Shown: positions 35,401 through 44,144 of the stretch, in pieces
How the letters are laid out: each line of letters opens with the position of its first letter
Numbering within the stretch: the stretch's first letter is position 1
Source: F23-D06 sp963620035
GTDB taxonomy: Bacteria > Bacteroidota > Bacteroidia > Bacteroidales > WCHB1-69
Direction: 5' to 3'
DNA: 64,000 nucleotides
Assembly (NCBI GenBank): GCA_963620035.1
Contig: CAVEXN010000001.1
Span: 1 to 64,000, forward strand
The notes under the pieces: model-generated
Database searches by the model: none
Seen by the model: only the letters and a program-made list of their open reading frames with translations
What the model was told of the DNA's origin: nothing
Position numbers and translations under genes: made by a program

Positions 35401-36343
35401 TCAGCAGAGTATCGACTATGAGATCGGTTTCCGTCAGAAAATCGGCACCAGATCTTCTATCAGCATCAGTGCATACTATTCTGAGAAACGTAACCAAATC
35501 CAAGCCTACCGATTCACGGGAGCATATCCGAACACCTATTATTCTTACCAGAACATTGACTTCGGTACAGTACAAGGTTTCACGTTCGCCTATAAGATGA
35601 ACAGAACCCATAACCTGACCCTTTCGGCAAACTATACGCTTCAGTATGCAAAAGGTACCGGTTCCAGCACGACTTCCCAGCTTTCAATTTTGGCCGCCAA
35701 CCAGCCGAACTTGAGAACACTGACCAACTTGTCGTTTGACCAGAGACACAGAATCGGTATCAACCTCGACTACCGTTTCGACGGCGGTGTTGACTACGAC
35801 GGGCCTAAAAAAGAGAAGACCGTCATGGTTGACGGCAAACCGACGACAAAGACCATTCAATGGTTCGCCAACACCGGCGTTTCATTGTTGTTCTCTGCCG
35901 CTTCAGGAACCCCTTACACTCGTTCCAGCACACCTAACTCGACGATTGTTACCGGTACTACCTCTACCATTTCCGGTTCCCTCTACGGTTCCAATATGCC
36001 GTGGCAATATCAGTGTGACCTCCGTATTGACAAGACTTTCGTGTTCAACCTGAACAAGAATGCCAAGGACAAAGACGGAAATGCCAAATCAGCAAAACCA
36101 GGTTATCTGACCGTCTATATTGACATACAGAACCTGTTCAACTTCAAGAACATCGTTTCTGTGTATGACTACACGGGCAATGCCGATGATGATGGTTATC
36201 TTTCCGCTTCTGAATACCAGCAGGCAATCAACTCTCAGATTTATGTGCCTTCTTACATAGCATACTACCAGATGAGAGTTCAGAACCCGTACAACTACAG
36301 TCGCCCGATTCGCGCAAGTTTGGGTATCCAATTCGGTTTTTAA
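32498..36343 (+). CDS. TonB-dependent receptor with carboxypeptidase-like N-terminal domain
   Basis: Outer-membrane receptor of 1281 residues. The signal peptide (about 1-24) is followed by a carboxypeptidase-regulatory-like domain (TIKGKVVDQTGEPLQYTKIF, about 27-110), a TonB-box-like segment (DLEEVVIKYEPP), then a plug domain (VTSALANLEGVSSVDGS, VRGNRSDGQQTIIDGVRVRG, GGIPAEYGDGTSFTVITTKS). The rest is a beta-barrel ending SLGIQFGF, with a terminal Phe. It should move a ligand across the outer membrane or act as a surface complex base. The ligand is unknown. It is the first gene of a tight trio with the secreted protein (28 nt apart) and the PorV-like barrel. Confidence 0.92.
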   Translation: MAMIKKVLSILGVVILFSGMAFAQTSTIKGKVVDQTGEPLQYTKIFLKLSDKVVNMAMADDKGEYSMFGVELGTYDLEADAQMTCKKSLKKTDIKVGTSQVLFIDFAIDCSSDLEEVVIKYEPPVFDPDNTSSTSRISGDNVRTTPGRSVTSALANLEGVSSVDGSMTSVRGNRSDGQQTIIDGVRVRGNGGISMSSIEEAQLIQGGIPAEYGDGTSFTVITTKSAPKDFHGSIELRGSIDGYNNFLGAASVSGPLLKGKKKNDPTRIGFMFSGEVSYDHDASPARGGVYVANDDTREALIANPLRYSSSEFGSWQQAGCYLTSDAFHKERVRKNAGSWDYLGQLKLDFTLGKRNNMRLSLSGSYEYVKGKSWSTTYALLNGDNNPIVTNSTMRLNARLNHRVYTDTTGNGVLKNVMYDVNVNYTRFNSNSYAANHKDHFFEYGYVGQFTTTKARGYSATQDELTVTVDSVPITLYNAVEFQGWYDSIVSFKINPNFNVNPILSQYTLNFVDNFITNNAYYDYYGSTSLPIDLDVYQQYGALRNGDSPSLIYSMYYSPGTVYNGYSKGQTEQLGVKASISMNLKNHEFKFGFDFEKLTYRGYSIAPVSLWTLMRNETNSHISELDKDNPIITDNGSVFTVDYNRAINLNEQTNFDRNLRTSLGLDPNGNDWIDIDNLDPSTYNLNMFSAEELLQGTSGGVNPMVSYYGYDYTGRINKHKTTIANFFNDTIAGGQRSYNIGAYEPIYMAFYLQDKFSINSLLFNIGLRVDRFDANQEVLKDPYLFREAYTVGDMWSILSKNPAYSNKSMGDVFAGNAESDWVVYYSGSDTYMSESEIGGDGFTSSSIVGYRNGDTWYDAQGNEVTNPESALSLNVNGPVLKNPLYDENNNLIGGITKVESSAFTDYVAQWSVMPRISFSFPVSDNSLFYAHYNIITSRPTNLQISPIDYLFISQRKSTNDIVNNPNMKPQQSIDYEIGFRQKIGTRSSISISAYYSEKRNQIQAYRFTGAYPNTYYSYQNIDFGTVQGFTFAYKMNRTHNLTLSANYTLQYAKGTGSSTTSQLSILAANQPNLRTLTNLSFDQRHRIGINLDYRFDGGVDYDGPKKEKTVMVDGKPTTKTIQWFANTGVSLLFSAASGTPYTRSSTPNSTIVTGTTSTISGSLYGSNMPWQYQCDLRIDKTFVFNLNKNAKDKDGNAKSAKPGYLTVYIDIQNLFNFKNIVSVYDYTGNADDDGYLSASEYQQAINSQIYVPSYIAYYQMRVQNPYNYSRPIRASLGIQFGF

Positions 36344-36371
36344 TAGTTAGTAATAAAAATAAAGTACATAT

Positions 36372-39300
36372 ATGAAAAATAACGGTAAAATTTTCTGCTT
36401 GATGCTCCTGCTCGTCTGCATGGCTTTCAGTTCAGTGCATGCCGAGAAGTCAAAAGGAGCGCAAAGAGTATCCACACCGAAGGCAGAATCTGCTACATGT
36501 CTTCCCGCCAGCGGTTCTAACGAGCTTACAATTAACAATGTCCGTGCTTACCTTGAAACCGGCGGTACCATGTGGTTCAAAGAATTGGCTGAATACGAGA
36601 TTCCTATCGGTTCAGGCAAGACCTCAATGTTCTGCGCTGCTCTGTGGATTGGCGGCCGCGACGCCAACGGTCAGCTCAAACTCGCCGCTGTACGTTTCAG
36701 ACAAGTCGGAAACGACTTCTGGACAGGTCCTTTGAAAATCTCGGGCGCCGGTACAACGCAGTCCATGTGTATCAAATTTGACAAACATTTCAAGATCACA
36801 CGCTCCGAAGTTGACCGGCACATTGCAGGCTATAATACCTCCGGCTATGTAATGCCCTCTTCAATCGCCAACTGGCCTGCCCACGGCGACGAGGGTTATT
36901 CTTACTATCTTGCCCCTTTTAAAGATGTGAACGGAAACGGTGTTTATGATCCTGAAAACGGTGATTACCCGTATTACGACATCAACAATGAACTCTGCCC
37001 TTGGACAGAGGACAACATTGCAGCCGCCGCTGCTCACGAACTTCCGAGAACCCCGGAAGATTTATGGCTCGAGCAAAGAAACTATCCGGGTTCTGAACCT
37101 GATTATAACCGTTCTAACGGTATGATTTATGCAGACCACGTGCTCAAAGGCGATGCAACCATGTTCTGGATCTTCAACGACAACGGCGGTCCCCACACCG
37201 AGTCGGGCGGTAGCCCTATCGGTCTTGAAATCCGTGGACAGGCTTTCGGCTTCTCTACTAACGATGACCTCAACAACATGACATTCTACTCTTACGAGAT
37301 TATAAACCGTTCAACATATACGCTTACTAACACATTCTTCTCCCAGTGGGTTGACCCGGATCTCGGTTACGCTTACGATGACTATGTAGGTTGCGATGTA
37401 GGACGTGGTCTTGGCTACTGCTACAACGGAACCAACGTTGACGGTTCAGGACAAACTTGGGCTTACGGAGACCAACCGCCCGCAATCGGTGTCGATTTCT
37501 TCCAAGGACCCTATATGGACGCAGACAACAGGGACAATCCGAAATTCTATGCAGACAGCGCATCATACGCAGGATATTGTGACAAATTCCTCAAAAGCAG
37601 TTTCGTTAACGACCAGATGGCCATCAACGGTGTCAATTTCGGAGATGGTATCGTAGATAATGAGCGTTTCGGTATGAGAAGATTCGTTTACCACAACAAT
37701 GACAATACCGTAGTCGGTGACCCCAGCGAAGCTTACGAATACTATAATATGCTTCAAGGTATTTGGAAGGACAATACCAAGATGAAATTCGGCGGCAATG
37801 CCCACGACAGCAACGGACCCGATTGCGATTTCATGTTCCCGGGAACCTCTGATGTTTGCAACTGGGGCACGCAAGGCATCGACCCTAATTATGCAAAAGA
37901 CGGCGGCTGGACAGAGGCCAATGAAGGCAACGCTCCTTATGACCGTCGTTTCATGCAGTCTGCCGGACCGTTCACGTTGAAACCGGGTTCAGTAAACTAC
38001 ATTACCGTTGGTATTCCTTGGGCACGGGCTTCGCAAGGCGGCGCACAGGCATCCGTTGACCTTCTGAAAATCGCTGACGACAAGTGCCAGTCATTGTTTG
38101 AAAACTGTTTCAAGACTCTCGATGGCCCTGATGCACCGGACATGACTATCCGCGAACTTGAAAATCAACTCGTGATTTACCTGTCCAATGATGACCCCAA
38201 CAGCAACAACTATCATGAGTCCTATGTTGAACTTGACCCCCAGATTACCAAGACGCTTACATCTACTGAATATGTCAATCAGATTGACACGGTTTATGCA
38301 TACGATGCCGAGGGTAATCCTGATACCATCATTACATCTTCCATAATGCCCGTAACGACTACGGATACGCTTTCTACTGAAGACCGTCAATACAAATTTG
38401 AAGGTTATCAGATTTATCAACTTGCCAATTCATCTGTTAGTGCAACAGACCTTGGAGATGTCAGCAAAGCTATTCTGATTGCCCAATGTGACGTTGAAAA
38501 CAATGCCTCTCAGATTGTCAACTGGATTTACAACGATGCTGTTGGCACTTCAGTGGCTACAGAGATGGTGAACGGCAGCAACAAGGGTATTTCTCATTCC
38601 TTTGTCGTAAAAGAGGACAAGTTCGCTACAGGTTCCAACAAAAACCTTGTCAACCACAAAGAGTATTACTTTATGGTTATTGCATACGGTTACAACCAAT
38701 ACAAGAAGTTCACCTTGGATGCAACGAACCTTGACGGTCAGACGACACCGTATCTTGCAGGACGCCGCAACATCAAGGTTTACACCGGTGTCCCCCACAA
38801 ACCCGTCGATAACATTACCAACAGCGTATATGGCGACCAGCCAATGATTACACGTATCGAGGGTCAGGGCAACGGCGGTTTCTTCCTTGATCTCACAGAC
38901 GAATCCCGTGACCTTATCCTTGCGAACAACACGTACAACAACGTTCAATACAAGGAAAACTATGGTCCTTTGAGCATCAAGGTCATCGACCCCCTGCAGG
39001 TGAAGCCTTACGACTATGTCGTGAAATTCTTGCCCAACAGCGTTTCGCAAGACGTGAATGACAGCACCGAATGGCAGCTCATCATCTCTGACGATGTTAC
39101 AGATGAAGAACTTGCAGAACTTGGCCTTGACCGTGTCACCACCGCTGGCATGCCTATTTCAATGACAAATGAAGAACTCTTCCTTGATTTAGGCATTTCA
39201 GTTTCGATTAAGAATTATAACTTTGCCATTCACCAGAATGACCTTGACGATTATGTCGTCAATACAGCCGGAGGTTACACCTACGCAAACCTAGCCAAAT

Positions 39301-41072
39301 ATGGTCAGGTTGACTTCATCGGAGCTACGGTTGAGTATTCAGGAGACATTAAATGGCTTGATTTTGTCGCGGACCAAGAGGGAGATTATCCTGCCAACTG
39401 GATTCATGCAGGACAGCAATCTTCCGGTAAATGGGAGACAGGCACTGTTCAGGAAGGTGCAGAGGACAAATACTACCAGTGGCGTACTGAAGACATGTGT
39501 GTTATCATGCCTTCCAAGACTTTGAACAAGGATGAAAAATCCCGTGGTTTCAAAGACCCTGAACAGCAATTCGAAGGCGTACTCAACGGAACTTGGGCTC
39601 CATACGTGCTTTCTTCTCCGTACGACGGCGGGCCACAAGCCAAGTACCTTGTACCTGACAACGTATATTATGGCAAGGGCGAAGGTTCTCCTCAACCTGC
39701 TTACTTCGATTTCACGGCAATAGCAGCACAACCTTACAACCCGGGCTACAACCAGACACTTACCAACCTCTATTCTGTCGATGTGGTCATCACGCCTGAC
39801 CAGAGCAAATGGACAAGAGCCGTCGTTCTTGAGTCCGGTTCCGCCCCACAAACCAACGACTATAAGGTGGAGCAGAAATTCAACGGCCAGACATACCTCA
39901 ATGTCAGACACGAACCAAAGAATGCCCCATCTGTCGGCAAAGACGGAAAACCTGACAACAGCGGCACAACAGGATTTGGATGGTTCCCAGGCTACGCAAT
40001 CAACGTTGAGACAGGTGAACGTCTGAACATTATGTTCGCTGAAAACTCAGAAGACACCCTCAACAACGGCAACGATATGATTTTCAACCCGACGAATGTC
40101 TATGCCTACTACAGAAATCTCCAAACGGGCGAACTCATTTTGGATGAAGAGACGGGAAAACCTATTCCTATGTCGATAACGTCTTACAATGCATTCAGAG
40201 ATGCATACGGTATCACTTTCGGTGAACCGCTCAATGGCGGACGTCATTACATCTATGTGATGAACAGTGCAGGCAACACCTGTAGTATGTATTATCGTAA
40301 CTCAAGCAGACAACGTAACTACAATGACAATGAGATTGTTACCAGCAGTCAGGGCGGTACATTCGTAGGCAGCGACGGTATATATTATCCTTACTTCGAA
40401 TGCGGAGCTTACGATGAGGGTAAATGGATTATGGAAAAATTCAAAACATTTACAGGCAACGAAAGTTACGGCAACAATGAGCGGAAACGTGCAAAAATGC
40501 AGTTGTTCAACAACGTAATGTGGACGAGTATCCCGATGCCCGCAACACTGCAAGAAAGCAACTGGCTCTCATCTGATGTGACGTTCAAACTGCGTGTTAC
40601 GCGTCCTTACTTGAGATACTCTTCACGTTGGTTTGAGGATCCTTCACAATCTGCCAATGCTTCTCAGAACAGCGGTTATCCGATGTATCAGTTCACCACC
40701 AAGAATCTTGTTCCTACAGCGGTGACAGATTCCAAGGAGGCCATCCAGAATGTGCTTGATGAAATCAACATTGTTCCCAATCCGTATTATGGTTTCTCCC
40801 AATACGAATCAACCGCTCTTGAGAATTATGTACGCATAGTGAACCTTCCTGCAAACTGTACGATTTCCATCTATACAGTGAGCGGAACATTGATAAGGAC
40901 AATCACCAAGGGTGATGCCAACACAACTTACGTACAATGGGATTTGAAGAACCATGCCAACATCCCGATTGCCGGCGGCGTTTACATTATCCACGTCAAA
41001 GCTCCTGGTATCGGAGAACGTACGCTCAAATTCTTCTGTGCAATGCGTCCTACCGACTTGAATGGTTTCTAA
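36372..41072 (+). CDS. giant secreted protein with T9SS-type sorting domain
   Basis: A 1566-residue secreted protein. The signal peptide is MKNNGKIFCLMLLLVCMAFS and cleavage is near HAE. The N-terminal third resembles large Bacteroidota/Ignavibacteria surface proteins (MFCAALWIGGRDANGQLKLA, PFKDVNGNGVYDPENGDYPY, the latter possibly Ca-binding). The C-terminus has a sorting-domain pattern: INIVPNPYYGFSQYE, VRIVNLPANCTISIYTVSG, GGVYIIHVKAPG, then FFCAMRPTDLNGF. T9SS type A domains resemble this, but the tail is longer than usual. Repetitive Asp/Asn-rich parts suggest a Ca-stabilised surface molecule. It lies between the receptor and the PorV-like barrel. Confidence 0.88.
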   Translation: MKNNGKIFCLMLLLVCMAFSSVHAEKSKGAQRVSTPKAESATCLPASGSNELTINNVRAYLETGGTMWFKELAEYEIPIGSGKTSMFCAALWIGGRDANGQLKLAAVRFRQVGNDFWTGPLKISGAGTTQSMCIKFDKHFKITRSEVDRHIAGYNTSGYVMPSSIANWPAHGDEGYSYYLAPFKDVNGNGVYDPENGDYPYYDINNELCPWTEDNIAAAAAHELPRTPEDLWLEQRNYPGSEPDYNRSNGMIYADHVLKGDATMFWIFNDNGGPHTESGGSPIGLEIRGQAFGFSTNDDLNNMTFYSYEIINRSTYTLTNTFFSQWVDPDLGYAYDDYVGCDVGRGLGYCYNGTNVDGSGQTWAYGDQPPAIGVDFFQGPYMDADNRDNPKFYADSASYAGYCDKFLKSSFVNDQMAINGVNFGDGIVDNERFGMRRFVYHNNDNTVVGDPSEAYEYYNMLQGIWKDNTKMKFGGNAHDSNGPDCDFMFPGTSDVCNWGTQGIDPNYAKDGGWTEANEGNAPYDRRFMQSAGPFTLKPGSVNYITVGIPWARASQGGAQASVDLLKIADDKCQSLFENCFKTLDGPDAPDMTIRELENQLVIYLSNDDPNSNNYHESYVELDPQITKTLTSTEYVNQIDTVYAYDAEGNPDTIITSSIMPVTTTDTLSTEDRQYKFEGYQIYQLANSSVSATDLGDVSKAILIAQCDVENNASQIVNWIYNDAVGTSVATEMVNGSNKGISHSFVVKEDKFATGSNKNLVNHKEYYFMVIAYGYNQYKKFTLDATNLDGQTTPYLAGRRNIKVYTGVPHKPVDNITNSVYGDQPMITRIEGQGNGGFFLDLTDESRDLILANNTYNNVQYKENYGPLSIKVIDPLQVKPYDYVVKFLPNSVSQDVNDSTEWQLIISDDVTDEELAELGLDRVTTAGMPISMTNEELFLDLGISVSIKNYNFAIHQNDLDDYVVNTAGGYTYANLAKYGQVDFIGATVEYSGDIKWLDFVADQEGDYPANWIHAGQQSSGKWETGTVQEGAEDKYYQWRTEDMCVIMPSKTLNKDEKSRGFKDPEQQFEGVLNGTWAPYVLSSPYDGGPQAKYLVPDNVYYGKGEGSPQPAYFDFTAIAAQPYNPGYNQTLTNLYSVDVVITPDQSKWTRAVVLESGSAPQTNDYKVEQKFNGQTYLNVRHEPKNAPSVGKDGKPDNSGTTGFGWFPGYAINVETGERLNIMFAENSEDTLNNGNDMIFNPTNVYAYYRNLQTGELILDEETGKPIPMSITSYNAFRDAYGITFGEPLNGGRHYIYVMNSAGNTCSMYYRNSSRQRNYNDNEIVTSSQGGTFVGSDGIYYPYFECGAYDEGKWIMEKFKTFTGNESYGNNERKRAKMQLFNNVMWTSIPMPATLQESNWLSSDVTFKLRVTRPYLRYSSRWFEDPSQSANASQNSGYPMYQFTTKNLVPTAVTDSKEAIQNVLDEINIVPNPYYGFSQYESTALENYVRIVNLPANCTISIYTVSGTLIRTITKGDANTTYVQWDLKNHANIPIAGGVYIIHVKAPGIGERTLKFFCAMRPTDLNGF

Positions 41073-41102
41073 AATTACTAATCCAGAAATAACGATAAGA
41101 AT

Positions 41103-42290
41103 ATGAAAAACATAAAATCATTAATAATTTTCGCAGGAGTTGCCCTTTTGGTTGCCGGCATGCCAAATAACGTGTGGGCAGGTAATAGAGACCGTTCAGG
41201 CCAAGCCGGTGCATCTCATCTGCTGATTGACCCGTGGGCTCGTTCCAATGGAATGGCAAACGCCGGCATTGCAGAAATCCGTGGTTTGGAGTCTGTCTAT
41301 TCCAATGTGGCTGGCCTCACGTACGTCAAGAAAACGGAACTCTGCTTTAACCGTACGCAATACCTCGTCGGTTCAAATGCAGGAATCAACATCAACTCAC
41401 TTTCCTTTGCGCAGAAGCTCGGGCGCAAAGGAAAGGATTTCGGCGTGCTCGGAGTATCATTCATGTCAATGGGCTTCGGCGATGTCCCCATTACAACTGT
41501 AGCCCAGCCGGAGGGCGGTCTTGGTACATTCAGCCCGAACCTCATGTATATCGGACTCCACTACGCCAAATCTTTCAACAACTTCATCAAGGGTGGTATT
41601 TCCTTAAAGGTCATCAACGAAAGCATAGCCGACCTCCACGCCACTGGATTTGCCATTGATGCAGGTGTTCAATACATTGCCGGCAAATTCGAAAACTTCA
41701 AGATTGGTGTTTCCCTGCGTAATATCGGTCTCCCGATGAGTTACAAGGGCGATGGTATGACGTTCAGAAGCATCATCACCGGTTCCACTCACGAACAGAC
41801 GCTTGCTGTACGGTCAGCCGAGTATGAAATGCCCGCATTGTTAGCTATCGGAGTCTCATACGACTTCCTCTTCTTCGGCAAGGAGTACGCTTCAATGTCT
41901 AAAGAAGACCTTGAAGCCGAAGGTCTTACCAGAGATGACGCTCAACACAGAATTACAATCGCAGGATCGTTCACGGCTAACTCTTACACCCGCGACATCT
42001 TTGCCGTCGGTTTAGAATACGGCTTTATGAATTATTTCATGGTCCGTGCCGGTTATTCTCTTGAGAACATCACATCACAGAAAGAGACGAATGTAAAAGA
42101 TGCTACGCAGACTGTTACTACGCTGCTGCTGAACAGCGATTCATTCTTCGTAGGTCCCTCTGTAGGTGCTACCGCTGTCATTCCTTTGGCTAAAGGAAAC
42201 AATGGCAGCCGCATCTATATTGACTATGCTTACAGATTTACCCACAAATGGAAAGGTAACCACTATATCGGCCTCAAATTTACGTTATAG
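41103..42290 (+). CDS. PorV/PorQ-family outer-membrane protein
   Basis: Outer-membrane barrel of 395 residues with a signal peptide (MKNIKSLIIFAGVALLVAG, mature near AGNRD). It matches the PorV/PorQ family: GASHLLIDPWARSNGMANAG and ESVYSNVAGLTYVKKTELCF near the start, then repeated strands to HYIGLKFTL. PorV (LptO) of the T9SS shuttles cargo C-terminal domains at the surface. Paralogs occur next to particular cargo genes, as here, 30 nt after the giant secreted protein. It is the last gene of the trio, with a hairpin terminator after it. Confidence 0.9.
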   Translation: MKNIKSLIIFAGVALLVAGMPNNVWAGNRDRSGQAGASHLLIDPWARSNGMANAGIAEIRGLESVYSNVAGLTYVKKTELCFNRTQYLVGSNAGININSLSFAQKLGRKGKDFGVLGVSFMSMGFGDVPITTVAQPEGGLGTFSPNLMYIGLHYAKSFNNFIKGGISLKVINESIADLHATGFAIDAGVQYIAGKFENFKIGVSLRNIGLPMSYKGDGMTFRSIITGSTHEQTLAVRSAEYEMPALLAIGVSYDFLFFGKEYASMSKEDLEAEGLTRDDAQHRITIAGSFTANSYTRDIFAVGLEYGFMNYFMVRAGYSLENITSQKETNVKDATQTVTTLLLNSDSFFVGPSVGATAVIPLAKGNNGSRIYIDYAYRFTHKWKGNHYIGLKFTL

Positions 42291-42315
42291 GATTTATTTA
42301 ACCATTTTACAACAA

Positions 42316-42347
42316 AATAGAAGAGGCTTGAAAGAGTCTCTTCTATT
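42316..42347 (+). terminator. hairpin after the receptor trio
   Basis: A 14-bp stem including two G-U pairs with a GAAA tetraloop. It has no long T run, so it may be a weak terminator or an mRNA end stabiliser, and some transcription may continue into greA 21 nt later. Confidence 0.65.
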
Positions 42348-42368
42348 TGTGTAATAAAACAATCAATT

Positions 42369-42842
42369 ATGGAAGATATCAAATACTACACCCAGGAAGG
42401 CCTTGACGCCCTCAAAAACGAGCTCAACGAACTCGAATCAGTTGAAAGACCTAAAATATCTCAGGCAATAGCAGAAGCCCGGGACAAAGGTGACTTGTCC
42501 GAAAATGCAGAGTATGATGCGGCTAAAGAAGCGCAGGGTTTGCTCGAACTGAAGATAGCGAATCTGCGTAACCTTATTGCCAAAGCAAGGGTTCTTGATG
42601 AATCGAAAATAGATGTTTCCAAAGTGCTCATCTATTCCATTGTGACCGTTAAGAACATCAAAACAGGCACAGAGATGACCTACACGATTGTCCCCGAATC
42701 AGAATCTGACTTCAAGGCAGGAAAGGTTTCCGTTTCCAGTCCGCTTGCCAAGGCACTGATTGGCAATTCCAAAGGCGACATAGTCACTATGCAGGCTCCT
42801 GCCGGTGAGATGCAGTTCGAAATCTTGAATATTTCACGTTAA
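42369..42842 (+). CDS. greA: transcription elongation factor GreA
   Basis: Rescues backtracked RNA polymerase by stimulating transcript cleavage. The 157-residue protein has the N-terminal coiled coil (YYTQEGLDALKNELNELE, RDKGDLSENAEYDAAKEAQG with the acidic tip residues) and the C-terminal domain (VTVKNIKTGTEMTYTIV, SPLAKALIGNSKGD). The length is normal. The HIT gene follows after 15 nt, and the following genes are similarly close, suggesting an operon to dxs. Confidence 0.97.
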   Translation: MEDIKYYTQEGLDALKNELNELESVERPKISQAIAEARDKGDLSENAEYDAAKEAQGLLELKIANLRNLIAKARVLDESKIDVSKVLIYSIVTVKNIKTGTEMTYTIVPESESDFKAGKVSVSSPLAKALIGNSKGDIVTMQAPAGEMQFEILNISR

Positions 42843-42857
42843 TATTGTCATACGATT

Positions 42858-43265
42858 ATGGAAGACACACTGTTTACTAAAATCATAAAAGGCGAGATCC
42901 CTTGCTACAAAATTGCCGAAGACGAGAACTTCTTCGCCTTTCTCGACATTTCTCCTATTGCCAAAGGGCACACGTTGGTGATTACAAAATTGCAGAACGA
43001 TTATATATTTGACCTCCCCGACGACCTGCTCGGAAAGATGATGGTATTCGCCAAGAAGGTTGCCGTCGGCATTAAAAGGGCTTTGCCTTGCCAACGGATT
43101 GGCGTCGCTGTCATCGGCATTGACGTTCCGCACAACCACATACACCTCGTCCCTATTAACGGTGTCGGCGACCTGAACTTCAAGGCTGAAAGGCTAAAGT
43201 TGACCCCTGACGAGTTCCGGCAAATTGCCGGTTCTATTGCTGAAGAAGTAGCGTTAAACAAATAA
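42858..43265 (+). CDS. HIT family (HINT-like) nucleotide hydrolase
   Basis: Histidine-triad protein of 135 residues. It starts LFTKIIKGEIPCYKIAED and carries the catalytic triad motif HNHIHLVP (His 92, 94, 96). HINT proteins hydrolyse adenosine phosphoramidates and aminoacyl-adenylates in the cytoplasm; the physiological substrate here is unknown. It sits between greA and the transketolase subunit gene, with 15-nt and 11-nt gaps. Confidence 0.94.
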   Translation: MEDTLFTKIIKGEIPCYKIAEDENFFAFLDISPIAKGHTLVITKLQNDYIFDLPDDLLGKMMVFAKKVAVGIKRALPCQRIGVAVIGIDVPHNHIHLVPINGVGDLNFKAERLKLTPDEFRQIAGSIAEEVALNK

Positions 43266-43276
43266 TATCACCAATT

Positions 43277-44119
43277 ATGGACACTAAACAATTACAAGAC
43301 ATTGCCACACAAGTAAGGCGTGATATCATAAGAATGGTACATGGAGCCAAATCAGGACATCCCGGCGGTTCTCTGGGCTGCGCCGACTTTCTTACGGCAC
43401 TTTATTTTCAGATAATGGACATCAAACCAGAGAATTTCACCAAAAACGGAAATGGAGAAGATATGTTCTTCCTCTCAAACGGACACATTTCTCCTGTGCT
43501 GTACAGTGTGATGGCACGTCGCGGTTATTTCCCTGTTGAGGAGTTGGCGACGTTCCGGAAACTACATTCCCGTTTGCAGGGACATCCCTCTCCTGTCGAG
43601 GGTCTTCCCGGGATTCGCATCGCATCGGGTTCGTTGGGGCAAGGCGTATCAGTAGCCATTGGTGCTGCACTTGCCAAAAAAGCGAACAACGACAACCATC
43701 TCGTATTTGTACTCACCGGTGACGGAGAGTTGCAAGAAGGCCAGATTTGGGAGGCCGTCATGTTTGCCGGATCCAAACATGTGGACAACCTCATTTTGAC
43801 GGTTGACTTGAACGGAAAGCAGATTGACGGGAATACAGACCAGATATGCAGTCTTGGCAGACTACGCAGCAAACTCGAGGACTCTGACTGGATGGTGCTT
43901 AAAGTTGACGGCAACGATATCAAACAATGCGTGCAGACCTTAACCTTGGCAAAAACCTTGGCCCATAACGGCAAGCCCATAGCCATATTGATGAAAACCG
44001 AGATGGGAAAGGGCGTTGACTTTATGGAAGGCACACACAAGTGGCATGGTTCTGCTCCCAATGACGAGCAAGCAGCCGCCGCATTGGCGCAGTTGCCTTT
44101 AACGCTGGGCGATTACTAA
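43277..44119 (+). CDS. transketolase, N-terminal (thiamine diphosphate) subunit
   Basis: N-terminal half of a two-subunit transketolase, 280 residues. It has MVHGAKSGHPGGSLGCADFL, the THDP motif GDGELQEGQIWEA (with the partner Asn in DLNGKQ) and the end AVAAA-type helix LAQLPL. Split transketolases need a C-terminal subunit to bind the pyrimidine of THDP and complete the active site, but the next gene is an LptF/LptG permease. The C-terminal partner must be elsewhere, or this half has another partner. Spacing of 11 nt from the HIT gene suggests it belongs to the operon. Confidence 0.92.
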   Translation: MDTKQLQDIATQVRRDIIRMVHGAKSGHPGGSLGCADFLTALYFQIMDIKPENFTKNGNGEDMFFLSNGHISPVLYSVMARRGYFPVEELATFRKLHSRLQGHPSPVEGLPGIRIASGSLGQGVSVAIGAALAKKANNDNHLVFVLTGDGELQEGQIWEAVMFAGSKHVDNLILTVDLNGKQIDGNTDQICSLGRLRSKLEDSDWMVLKVDGNDIKQCVQTLTLAKTLAHNGKPIAILMKTEMGKGVDFMEGTHKWHGSAPNDEQAAAALAQLPLTLGDY

Positions 44120-44144
44120 TAGTCATAAAAGGAAGCGTTCTTTT

